Shown piece after piece: positions 34,540 through 43,900 of a DNA stretch of 64,000 nt. The position numbers were made by a program, and so were the translations under genes. Source of the DNA: a bacterium UBP4_UBA6127 (GTDB lineage: Bacteria > UBP4 > UBA4092). The stretch is from contig DIVR01000014.1 of the NCBI GenBank assembly GCA_002428325.1, positions 62,001-126,000 on the forward strand. Reading direction: 5' to 3'. The stretch's first letter is position 1; every line of letters begins with the position of its first letter. A model generated the notes under the pieces. It saw nothing but the letters and a program-made list of their open reading frames with translations. It had not been told where the DNA came from and ran no database searches.

Positions 34540-36873
34540 GTGGATGAAATTAAAAAAACTCAACCTCCATCCCTTTTAACGAATTATCAAGATTTGGTGG
34601 AGTCAGTTCCGGTTGTTTTCTATATCATTCAATTGGGAGAGGGGGGAAAAGTCCTTTCCCGATATGTCAGCCCTTATGTCCAAAAAATGCTGGGCTATGT
34701 TCCCGATGAGTTTTCACTTCCAGGTAATTTATGGAAGTCTATTCTTCATCCGGATGACACTCAGAGAGTTCATGAAGAAATCTTGGATGCCGTCCAAAAC
34801 CATCATTCCTTAAATACAGAATATCGGTTAAAAGATAAAGAAGGCAAATGGGTCTGGATACAGGACCGGGCCTTTATTTATTACAATAATCAAAAACAAC
34901 CTGTCATGTTGCAAGGTTCGCAAGTAGAAATAACTCCCCAGAAAGAAGTTGACCCTCATTCTCTTACAGCCGACACCCGGTTTGTCGGCCCTTATGAAAA
35001 CCTACCGGTCGGGTATCACTCCCTGGATTGTGATGGGAATATCCTGGAAGTAAATTCGACCTGGTTAAAAATGATGGGCTATCAAAAATGGGAAGTGTTG
35101 GGTAAGTGGTTTGGAGATTTTCTTGAGACATCCCAGATGGATTTATTCAGGGAACGATTCCCCAGGTTCAAAGAAATCGGACAGGTTACCGGGGTGGAAT
35201 TCATAATGAGAAGGAAAGACGGAACGACTATCCCGGTTTCGTTTACCGGTAGAATCCGCCGGGATGTGAAAGGTGATTTCATTAAAACCCATTGTGTTTT
35301 GCAGGATATTACCCTGAGTAAAACTATTGAACTTCAGCTTAAGGAAAGTGAAGAAAAGTTCTTTAAAGTGTATATGATTATTCCTGAGATGATTTTGATA
35401 GCCAGATCATCAGATGGGGTGATTCTGGATGCCAATGAGAGTTTCTACAGGATTACAGGGTATTCGAAAGAGGAAGTAATCGGAAAGACGGTTATAGACT
35501 CAAATATATGGGGCTCTCCTGAGAAACGAGCTGCCTATATTGATCAGATAATAAATACGGGAGAATGCCTGGAATATGAGAGTGTTATTCAAAAGAAAGA
35601 CAAGACTCAGATCCCAATTCTATTGTCAGGCCGTATGATAGATATCCGAGGGATTCCATCTATCATCAGTATTGCCAGGGATATCAGCCAACTGAAAAAG
35701 GCTGAAGAGGAAAGGATGAAATTGGAGAGCCGTATCCTGGAAACCCAGAAACTGGAAAGCCTGGGTGTATTAGCAGGAGGGATCGCCCATGATTTTAATA
35801 ATCTGTTGACCGGTATCCTGGGTAATGCTGAAATGTTCCGGCAGGATTTGGAACCAGCTTCAACTGAATATGAACGCATTAAACAGATAGAAATTGCCGC
35901 CCAACGAGCCGCTGACCTGACTCGGCAGATGCTGGCCTATTCGGGTAAAGGGAAATACCTGGACCAGGATATTTATTTGCCGGATTTGATTGACCAGATG
36001 AGTGAATTGATTCAGGTGTCTCTGGATAAGAATACTCAGTTTTCTGTCGAAGCAGGGGAAAAACTTCCTTTGATCCATGGGGATTCAGCCCAAATTCAAC
36101 AGTTATTAATGAACCTGATTCTAAATGCTTCGGAATCTATTACTGGTAAATCAGGCCGAATTAATTTGAAAGCAGAACAATCATTTTTTTCCCAGGAAGA
36201 ATTGAATAATACTGAAATCGGCATGGGGCTTCCGGAAGGGAATTATGTCAGTATTATGGTGGAAGATAACGGAAGTGGTATGACTCCTGAGGTTCTTAAG
36301 CATGCCTTTGAACCTTTTTATACTACCAAATTTACGGGTAGGGGATTAGGTCTTCCTGCCGTTCAGGGGATTGTTAAATCCCATAAAGGAACATTGAAGG
36401 TGGAGAGTGAACCAGGAGTTGGAACCCGATGTTTGGTTTGTTTCCCTGTTTTGCAACCTCAGCCCAAGATCCATACTCTGTTTACGGATGATACTGTCGG
36501 GAATAAGATGGGTTCAGTTCTTCTTTTGGATGATGAAGAAATAGTACTGAAGCTGACTCGAAGATTTCTTGAAAAGGCAGGGTTTCATGTGATGGAGTAC
36601 ACCCAACCCCAGCCAGCCATTGAAACATTTTCCCGATCTCCGGATATATTTGCCCTTGCCATTATTGATATTAATCTGCCGCTTCTCAGCGGTTTTGAGG
36701 TAGCTCAGAAGCTGCGGTCTCTACGTCAGGATACACGCTTTCTTTTTACCAGCGGCCTTTTTAAGGAAACAGATTATCAAATGCAGAAAGAGATTCCGAA
36801 TTCTCAGTTGATCCAGAAACCCTTTCGATATCAGGATCTAGTGGAAAAGGTAAAATCTATTCTGTCAGAATAA
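34540..36873 (+). CDS. PAS-domain hybrid sensor histidine kinase with receiver
   Basis: A 777-residue soluble hybrid kinase. Order: PAS 1 (residues about 15-130, with PEYRL-type NTEYRLKDKEGKWVWIQDR), PAS 2 (about 155-270), PAS 3 (about 275-390), a dimerisation and phosphoacceptor helix ETQKLESLGVLAGGIAHDFN with H417, and a HATPase domain with N-box LMNLILNASESI, EDNGSGM, FEPFYTTKFTGRGLGL. A receiver domain ends the protein, with D710 in IIDINLP as phosphoacceptor, preceded by LLLDDEE and followed by K in IQKPF. No membrane helix is seen, so it senses a cytoplasmic signal. The start is GTG 34540 with GAGGGAG 8 nt upstream. No output regulator gene adjoins. Confidence 0.93.
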   Translation: MDEIKKTQPPSLLTNYQDLVESVPVVFYIIQLGEGGKVLSRYVSPYVQKMLGYVPDEFSLPGNLWKSILHPDDTQRVHEEILDAVQNHHSLNTEYRLKDKEGKWVWIQDRAFIYYNNQKQPVMLQGSQVEITPQKEVDPHSLTADTRFVGPYENLPVGYHSLDCDGNILEVNSTWLKMMGYQKWEVLGKWFGDFLETSQMDLFRERFPRFKEIGQVTGVEFIMRRKDGTTIPVSFTGRIRRDVKGDFIKTHCVLQDITLSKTIELQLKESEEKFFKVYMIIPEMILIARSSDGVILDANESFYRITGYSKEEVIGKTVIDSNIWGSPEKRAAYIDQIINTGECLEYESVIQKKDKTQIPILLSGRMIDIRGIPSIISIARDISQLKKAEEERMKLESRILETQKLESLGVLAGGIAHDFNNLLTGILGNAEMFRQDLEPASTEYERIKQIEIAAQRAADLTRQMLAYSGKGKYLDQDIYLPDLIDQMSELIQVSLDKNTQFSVEAGEKLPLIHGDSAQIQQLLMNLILNASESITGKSGRINLKAEQSFFSQEELNNTEIGMGLPEGNYVSIMVEDNGSGMTPEVLKHAFEPFYTTKFTGRGLGLPAVQGIVKSHKGTLKVESEPGVGTRCLVCFPVLQPQPKIHTLFTDDTVGNKMGSVLLLDDEEIVLKLTRRFLEKAGFHVMEYTQPQPAIETFSRSPDIFALAIIDINLPLLSGFEVAQKLRSLRQDTRFLFTSGLFKETDYQMQKEIPNSQLIQKPFRYQDLVEKVKSILSE

Positions 36874-37029
36874 GCTAAGTATGGACTGGATGATTTTCCT
36901 GATGGAATGATGTAATAAACGGCCCAGACTTGAGTTTTCAGGGTGGTTATAAGTTTTAAAGCCTACCGATAGGAACCGCTTATTTATTTCCATCGTCTTT
37001 CTACAGCCTTTTCTGGGATAATTATTTCC

Positions 37030-37824
37030 ATGAATACACACCAGACAGAAGCTCTTGTCATTCGAAATCAGGATTTTGGTGAAACCGATGTCCTGTTAAC
37101 CTTTCTGACCCGTGGAGCTGGCAAAATCAGGGGCATCCTGAAATCAGGCAGAAAATCTACCTCCAAAATGGCAGGAACCTGCCAGGCTCTGAATCGGCTG
37201 AATCTGACCTATTATGCCAAGGAACATGCTGATTTATCGAAAGTGATACGGGTGGAAATGCTTGAAAGCCATGACAACATCCGTTCTGATTTGGCTCGGT
37301 TGGCCTGGAGCTCTTTTTACCTGGAGATGCTGCTTCGCTCAACAGCCGAACATGAGGCGAATGAAGAGTTATTTGAGGCGGCTAGTTTTTATCTGGGAGT
37401 ATTGGAGAAGGCGGCCTCGCCAGAGGTCAGAAACTTGAGCCTATTCCACCTGATTCGGTTGATGCAGATAAATGGGTTTGCCCCCTTGATGAGCCAATGT
37501 GTCCGCTGTGGGAAATCCAGGCCCCTCCATCGGGTGAGAGAACAATCAGTCTTTTATCTGGACAGCCGGAAAGGCGGAGTCCTTTGTTCTTCCTGCCGGA
37601 AAAAAGCTCCCTATGCAAAAGATATTCATGAACTCTCTCCTCTCGGATTGATTTTTCTGGAGAAATCAATGAGTCTGTCTCCTGCCGAGATGGAAGAGGA
37701 ATTATCTCGGGAGGATTCCCCGAAGGAACTATTAGATTATTTAGTGGAACACAGTAAGTATCAGTTAGAAACGGATTTTAAGTCTTTGAAATTTTTAAAG
37801 GCTTTTACCGAAGGAACGTATTAA
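37030..37824 (+). CDS. recO: DNA repair protein RecO
   Basis: A 264-residue protein, normal for RecO. The N-terminal OB-fold (TEALVIRNQDFGETDVLLTF, GKIRGILKSGRKS) leads into a helical C-terminal domain with a zinc finger CVRCGKSRPLH...CSSC (residues about 157-195). RecO anneals ssDNA and, with RecR, loads RecA onto SSB-coated DNA in the RecF pathway. All four zinc cysteines are present. It stands alone between the kinase and the convergent serine hydrolase gene. No clear GGAG site precedes the ATG. Confidence 0.92.
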   Translation: MNTHQTEALVIRNQDFGETDVLLTFLTRGAGKIRGILKSGRKSTSKMAGTCQALNRLNLTYYAKEHADLSKVIRVEMLESHDNIRSDLARLAWSSFYLEMLLRSTAEHEANEELFEAASFYLGVLEKAASPEVRNLSLFHLIRLMQINGFAPLMSQCVRCGKSRPLHRVREQSVFYLDSRKGGVLCSSCRKKAPYAKDIHELSPLGLIFLEKSMSLSPAEMEEELSREDSPKELLDYLVEHSKYQLETDFKSLKFLKAFTEGTY

Positions 37825-37853
37825 TAACCAACAGGATGATGGCCTTGGATATC

Positions 37854-39299
37854 TCAGGGCATCTTAGTAAAAATGATAGGCGGCCCTGCGGGTTCAAAGG
37901 GAATAGAGATTTCAGTGATCTGACCTTTTACTCCTGTTATAAAATGAACTCTGTAGGTCATATCATAGAGATGGTTAGCCATTTGGAAGATATCATAATG
38001 ATAATGGTCCAGGGTAAAAACTATCTTATGGAAATGCAGTTTAAATCCCCTGCCTTCCATGACGATTTCTAATTTGCCATACCCGGGATTCTCATATATA
38101 CCTGAATAATCTGATGCTTTATGGGAAGGTTTTGTTCCCTTCACCTTTTCCTGTTCCCATAATTTATCCCTGTCTTTCTTTGCCATGGATTTTTTATTCC
38201 ACTTATCTTGATACCGAAGGTTCCAGTCGGCAGGATTTTCTGTGATAAATCGGTCCAGGATGCTCCAGCTTAAGACCTGAGGAAGAGGAGAGACATGTAA
38301 GTTATTTAATATGATTATTCCTACTTTAAGTTGGGGGACCAGGGTCAGTTGAGAGGTGAATCCATCAATGACTCCATTATGAGAAATTACCTGGCTTCCT
38401 CTATATGACCGGATGGACCATCCCATCCCATAACAAGGCTGGGTAAACTCAGGGAAATCCGGTTCTTCAGGTTGAACCACCTGAGGGGTATGCATCTCCT
38501 TCAGGGTCTCTGGCAAGATGATTTCAGACTGGCCGGATTTCCCTTGATTCAGGTGTAGCTGGACCCATAAGAGCATTTCCCGGAGAGATGAATTGATTCC
38601 CCCGGCAGGGCAGACCGGTTCCACCGGGCAATAAGGAATCGGATACAGAGTTCCTTTGACCTGAGCATAAGCTACAGCATAGTCTTCATAAGAAAGCATT
38701 GATTTGGAGGTGAAATTGGTCCGGTTCATTCCCAGAGGGTTGAGTATCTTGGCTTGGATATATTCTTCCCAGCTGCATTGGGCCAGATGGCCTACCAGAA
38801 AACCGGCCACCATATACATCAAATTAGAATACTGGTATAAAGACCTGAAATCCCTGGCAGGTTCCAAATAAGAAAGCCGGGCGACGATTTCTTCTCTGGA
38901 TAATCCTGCCTGATACCACATCGCATCATGTCTGGATAACCCGGTCCGATGAGTCAGTAAATCCCGCAGGGTTACTTTTAGGGTGGAACAGGGATCTTTC
39001 ATCCTGAAAGCTGGATAATACTCCTGAATAGGAATGTCCCACTCTACCAGTCCCTCATCCACGGCCAGCCCTGCTGAAAAAGAGGTAAAGGACTTGGTGC
39101 AGGAGGCAATCGGAAATAGAGTGTCAGGGGTCACATCCAGTTTGTTTTTGATATCACGATACCCAAACCCCTCTGCCAGTAATACCGAATTATCCTGGAT
39201 AATACCAATAGCGCATCCCGGCACATTCCATTTGGCTAATGTACTCCGGGTTAATTTTCTTAATTCATCCAGATTAAGTTTCGGTTGAATACTGGTCAT
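37854..39299 (-). CDS. Serine beta-lactamase-like hydrolase (class C / PBP4* type)
   Basis: A 481-residue protein of the serine hydrolase family with beta-lactamase fold. The nucleophile motif S-x-x-K is SCTK near residue 66 (IASCTKSFTSFSAG); the second motif is YSN in YQYSNLMY, and the third KTG-like is HNG in VISHNGVIDG. The C-terminal third (after about 370) resembles DUF3471, common after this domain. No signal peptide is visible, so it is probably cytoplasmic; such proteins are more often esterases or D-amino-peptidases than true resistance enzymes. ATG 39299 has AAGGAAG upstream; a start at 39338 adds 13 residues. It is divergent from the flavoprotein gene across a palindrome-rich gap. 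Confidence 0.88.
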   Translation of the reverse strand: MTSIQPKLNLDELRKLTRSTLAKWNVPGCAIGIIQDNSVLLAEGFGYRDIKNKLDVTPDTLFPIASCTKSFTSFSAGLAVDEGLVEWDIPIQEYYPAFRMKDPCSTLKVTLRDLLTHRTGLSRHDAMWYQAGLSREEIVARLSYLEPARDFRSLYQYSNLMYMVAGFLVGHLAQCSWEEYIQAKILNPLGMNRTNFTSKSMLSYEDYAVAYAQVKGTLYPIPYCPVEPVCPAGGINSSLREMLLWVQLHLNQGKSGQSEIILPETLKEMHTPQVVQPEEPDFPEFTQPCYGMGWSIRSYRGSQVISHNGVIDGFTSQLTLVPQLKVGIIILNNLHVSPLPQVLSWSILDRFITENPADWNLRYQDKWNKKSMAKKDRDKLWEQEKVKGTKPSHKASDYSGIYENPGYGKLEIVMEGRGFKLHFHKIVFTLDHYHYDIFQMANHLYDMTYRVHFITGVKGQITEISIPFEPAGPPIIFTKMP

Positions 39300-39540
39300 T
39301 CTTCTTCCTTTGATAGCGTTCCATTTATCATAATACAATATTCCAATTAGGCGTAATCTCAGTTTTCTTAAAGTAGGTTGTCAGTCTACTCTTTGCCTTG
39401 GTTTTCACTAACATAACAGGAAATGGCTAAATTATTTACAATCACTTGATTATTATTACTTAATGATTCTGTGGTTGATATGAGCTATAGGGCCTTTGGA
39501 TAATCTATAGATGAGAACCATTCTTAAATAGATAAATGGG

Positions 39541-39556
39541 TTTGACAGCCGTCAAA
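39541..39556. repeat. Dispersed palindrome, copy 3
   Basis: TTTGACAGCCGTCAAA is a near-perfect 16-nt palindrome with a C/C centre mismatch, 47 nt (start to start) upstream of copy 4. Confidence 0.65.
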
Positions 39557-39587
39557 ATCATAACTCTTTTATTTTCAGTCTATAGAG

Positions 39588-39607
39588 TTTTTGACAGCTG
39601 TCAAAAA
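39588..39607. repeat. Dispersed palindrome, copy 4 (perfect)
   Basis: TTTTTGACAGCTGTCAAAAA is a perfect 20-nt palindrome, about 90 nt upstream of the flavoprotein start codon. Start-to-start spacing to copy 3 is close to an integral number of helical turns, as expected for paired operator sites. Confidence 0.7.
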
Positions 39608-39613
39608 TTAAAG

Positions 39614-39640
39614 CCTACCATGCCAGAATGGCATGGTAGG
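39614..39640. repeat. Perfect hairpin in the flavoprotein leader
   Basis: CCTACCATGCC pairs perfectly with GGCATGGTAGG around AGAAT. No T run follows on either strand, so it is a leader hairpin or protein-binding site more than a terminator. Confidence 0.6.
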
Positions 39641-39696
39641 TGGTAATTATCATTCTCAGAGGGAAGCAAGAATTCCCTATGATATGATATGAATTG

Positions 39697-40890
39697 ATGG
39701 ATGCAGAAACCGTAATAAAATGCGATGTAATTATCTTGGGTGCTGGAGCGGCCGGGCTGTTTTGTGGAATTGAAGCCGGAAAAAGAGGCCGGAAAGTAAT
39801 CCTTCTGGAACATAATTCCCGGCCCGGGAAGAAAATCCTTATCTCCGGAGGGGGGCGATGCAATTTTACCAACCTTGGAGCTTCTCCTGCCCATTATCTT
39901 TCTGACAACCCATCCTTTTGTATTTCTGCCTTAAAAAGATACCCTCCCCAAACCTTCATAAAACAGATGGAAAAATGGGGGATCCCTTATCATGAAAAGA
40001 AACTGGGACAACTGTTTTGTGACCGGTCTTCGGATGACCTTCTGGAGTGCCTGCTCCATGAGGTAAGACAATACGGAGTGGAAATTCTCACGGAGGTTCA
40101 TCCTACCCGGGTAGTCAAAGAAGATAATCTCTATATTACCAAGACAGATAAAGGTCTTTTTCATTCTTCCTCTCTGGTGTTAGCGACGGGGGGATTATCT
40201 CTCCCTAAATCCGGAGCCTCTGATCTGGGTTATAAGATAGCTGCCGAACTGGGACATACCCTTATTCCTCCCCGGCCAGCCCTGGTCCCATTACTTTGGG
40301 GAGCTGAAGACTCAGCTCGATTTGATGGAATGGCTGGAGTCTCTCTGGAAGTGAAAGCCCAAGTCGGTAAAACCATATTCAGGGAAAACCTGTTATTTAC
40401 TCATAAGGGACTCAGCGGTCCTGCTATCTTACAAATTTCTTCTTATTGGAAAGAAGGAGAGCCTCTCTGGATAAATTTCTGTCCTGAATATCCTATGGGT
40501 GACTGGTTGATTGAGCAGAAACAACGAAAACCTTCTCTGGAATTAAAAACCCTTCTAAATCAACATTTACCGGAAAGGCTGGCCCGCCGGTGGTGTGAGG
40601 TGTATCATTCTTCAAAACCCCTTGGTGACTGTAAAGATAAACAATTGAGATCTTTAGGAGAGACTCTGAACCGATGGAAGTTTATTCCGGCTGGAACAGA
40701 AGGGTTTGTCCGAGCTGAAGTGACTCGGGGAGGCTTGAATACCCGGGAATTCTCTTCAAAAACTATGGAATCCCAATGCTCTCGGGGGGTATATGCCATT
40801 GGTGAAATCCTGGATGTTACCGGCTGGCTGGGGGGATATAACTTCCAATGGGCCTGGTCCTCCGGTTGGGCTGCCGGTAATGCCCTTTAG
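39697..40890 (+). CDS. BaiN/RdsA (HI0933-like) family FAD-dependent oxidoreductase
   Basis: A 397-residue flavoprotein. The dinucleotide-binding fold is VIILGAGAAGLFCGIEAGKRG near the N-terminus, followed by the family signature GKKILISGGGRCNFTN, then LATGGLSLPKSGASDLGY, LFTHKGLSGPAIL and the closing GEILDVTGWLGGYNFQWAWS. HI0933-type enzymes include BaiN, which reduces bile-acid intermediates, but the natural substrate in most bacteria is unknown. The chain is full length. The start at ATG 39697 has no obvious ribosome binding site, and its upstream region carries the palindromes listed above, suggesting tight control. Confidence 0.92.
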   Translation: MDAETVIKCDVIILGAGAAGLFCGIEAGKRGRKVILLEHNSRPGKKILISGGGRCNFTNLGASPAHYLSDNPSFCISALKRYPPQTFIKQMEKWGIPYHEKKLGQLFCDRSSDDLLECLLHEVRQYGVEILTEVHPTRVVKEDNLYITKTDKGLFHSSSLVLATGGLSLPKSGASDLGYKIAAELGHTLIPPRPALVPLLWGAEDSARFDGMAGVSLEVKAQVGKTIFRENLLFTHKGLSGPAILQISSYWKEGEPLWINFCPEYPMGDWLIEQKQRKPSLELKTLLNQHLPERLARRWCEVYHSSKPLGDCKDKQLRSLGETLNRWKFIPAGTEGFVRAEVTRGGLNTREFSSKTMESQCSRGVYAIGEILDVTGWLGGYNFQWAWSSGWAAGNAL

Positions 40891-40960
40891 TTAGTTACCT
40901 TACCTTTCATTGGCTAAAATTAATGGCTTTATCTTAATTATGATATAGAATTAGAAATGA

Positions 40961-43900
40961 GTGAGTAGACTTAACTCTATTTCTAGGGGGCAGTATCTGA
41001 CAGCCACAAAGATAAACCCTTCTATGCTGTTGAGGTATTCAAAAAGAATACTCCTGTGGGTATTTATTTTTCTATCTATAGGTATTTGTGTGGTGGGGTA
41101 TGTTTCCTATGCCTCTTTGAACCGGCAGATAAGAATCTCCCAGGAAAATGAACTGGAAGCTATTTCTAACCTCAAAAAGAATCAAATCCTTAATTGGCGG
41201 TCTGAACGACTTGGAGATGCCCAGGTGATTCGGGAAAATTCCATTGTTGCTAAAGTTTACAGCCAATATCTCGAAACCCATTCTCCTGTTGTTCATAATG
41301 ATCTCATCAGATGGATGGATTCTCTTATCAAGAATTATGGTTATTCTGAAGTAGTATTACTGGACCGCAAGGGTGAAATTCAATTAATACGTGGGACTCT
41401 TGATAAGAGTATAGGGCCCGAAATTTTTAGTAGTATTCTCTCATCCATCTCATCCGGTCATGTAGTATTCGGTAATTTTCATTATGGGAATATAAATAAA
41501 ATCCATATAGACCTAATTGTCCCATTAGTAAAACAAGATGGACCTAATCTGATTTCATCTGGCGCAATCCTATTAAGAATTGACCCGAATCAATTTCTTT
41601 ATCCCTTGATTCAAAGTTGGCCGACTCCCAGTAAAACGGCTGAAACGCTTCTGATAACCAAAGAAGGAAACGATGTTTTGTTCCTGAATGAATTAAGGCA
41701 CCGCAAAAACACTGCGCTGCGTTTAAAAATACCGATGAAAATAATGGATTTGCCTGCTGTCAGGGCTATCAATGGCGAGAAGGGAATTGTTGAAGGGAAA
41801 GACTATCGAGGGGTCAATGTCGTTGCCTATATAGACCAGATTCCAGGGACATCCTGGTGTATGGTGGCAAAAGTGGATAGGAATGAAAATTTTGCCCCCA
41901 TTCGGACTCTTGGAATAACCGTCCTAATCATAGTCTTCCTGATGTTGGTAGGAGCTGCTGGAATTGTCTATCTGTTTTTGAAAAAACAGGAAGAAGACTG
42001 GCTTCGGCATCAGTATCAGGATGTTAAAGAGCGTGAGTTGTTGTTGGAAAAATATGAAATACTCAGCCGGTATGCCAATGATATGATTCTTCTGCTGGAC
42101 GAGAATCTATTTATCCTGGAGGCCAATGAAAAAGCACTGGAAATATACGGATATTCCAGGGACACATTTGTCGGGATGAATGCAGCCTCTTTGAGGCCTG
42201 AAGAACTGCGGAATTCTATCTCAAAGGCCATTCAATTGATGGACTCTGAAAATACGGCTATTTATGAGACAGCCCATATAAAAGCCAATGGGAGTCCCTT
42301 CCCGGTAGAGGTCAGCGGGCGTAAATTTACCAAAGAAGGGGAAATCTTCTATCAGTTGATTATCAGGGATATTAGTGAACGGAAAGAATCGGAGAAAAAA
42401 ATACTTGAATCGGAAGCCCGGTTTCGGGCTATCTATGAAAATGTCATGGAAGGAGTCATTTTGTTGGAAGGGGAGCATTTCCTGGAAGTAAACCCCCGAG
42501 GTTCTCAGATTCTTGGGTATACCCGGGAGGAATTGATTGGGAAAACACCTATGGATATTTGTCCTCCCCAACAGATTGATGGATCTGAATCGATTGGGAA
42601 AATGAAAGAATTAATAAAAAGGGTTTACCAGGGTGAATTCTTGCATTTTGAATGGGAAGCAATAAAGCCGGAGGGGGTTTTAACTGAACTGGATATTAGC
42701 AGCAGCCGAGTAATAATTGGCGATAAGATGTATTTACTAGCTGTTTTTAAGGATATATCTAGTTTGAAGAAAACAGCGGATAGATGGACAAAGATTAATG
42801 AATGCTTCCTGAAGTTCCAAGCAAATCCTTTGGAAAATATTCATTCTCTTATCCATCTGTGTGGTGAAGTTTTTAAGGCGGACATGGTGGTATATAACAG
42901 GTTGGTGGGAGATGAATTAAGGACCTTAAGCCATTGGAATATGCCTGAAGATTATATTCCGGTAGTTGCTACGAAGGGATTGATCTGCCACGATGTGATG
43001 GCTGGGGAGGGGGCTTTTCCCTTATTAGTTTCTCACTTAGCCGACTCTAAATATGCCGCTCTGGATCCCAATATTAAGAAACAGGGTTTTCAAACCTATT
43101 ATGGTAAAGCTATCCAGGCAGATGAAAGGAATGTTGGAACTCTTTGCCTGTTTTTTCGACGTGATTTTCAACCCGATGTGGAAGATGAAAAACTGTTAGG
43201 TATTTTTGCTTCAGCCATTAGCACAGAGGACCAGCGGAGAATAATCCTGGATGAACTTCATGATAATGAGTCTCTGTTGAGAAATGTCCTGGAAACCTTA
43301 CCGGTGGGTGTTTGGTTCGCTGATAAAGAAGGGAATTTGATTCTGGCCAATCAGGCAGGAATAGATATCTGGGGAGGCTATAGATATGTCGGCAAAGAAG
43401 GGTATGGAAACTTTAAGGGATGGTGGCCGGATACAGGAGAGCAGATTAAAGAGGAAGAATGGTCCTTGTATCGAACTATAAACAGTGGAAAAAGTATTCT
43501 GGGGGAAATCATTAAAATTGAAGCTTTTGATGGGCAAATCAAAACTATCATTAATTCGTCTGTGCCTATCCGAAATTTGCAGGGAGAACAGATGGGGGCT
43601 ATTGTCGTTAATCAGGATATCACCCGACTACAGAAGGCTGAAACAGATTTAGAAATTCAGCTGGAGCATATGAAAGCCCTAAGAACAATCGACCAGACTA
43701 TCACCGGCAGTGTGGACATGCAGGTCAATTTATCCTTAATTGTCCGGGAGACTATACGCCAGTTGAAAGTGGATGCGGTAGATATCCTTTTATATAATCC
43801 CACCATACAAAGATTGGAGTTTGTGGTAGGGGAAGGATTCCAAACGGCCAGTCTCAAGCGAACTCGTTTACGGTTTGGTGATGGGTTTGCGGGAATTGCT

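Larger units (their letters stand above)
39300..39696. other. Divergent intergenic region with three palindromes
   Basis: This gene-free region of 397 nt separates the serine hydrolase and flavoprotein genes. It contains the palindromes at 39541-39556 and 39588-39607 and a perfect hairpin at 39614-39640 (each listed). The concentration near the flavoprotein start suggests an operator region. Confidence 0.55.

Noticed and set aside
37854..39299. Antibiotic-resistance beta-lactamase
   Set aside because: The serine hydrolase has the fold and S-x-x-K but no signal peptide and a DUF3471-like tail, which fits an esterase or peptidase more than a resistance enzyme.
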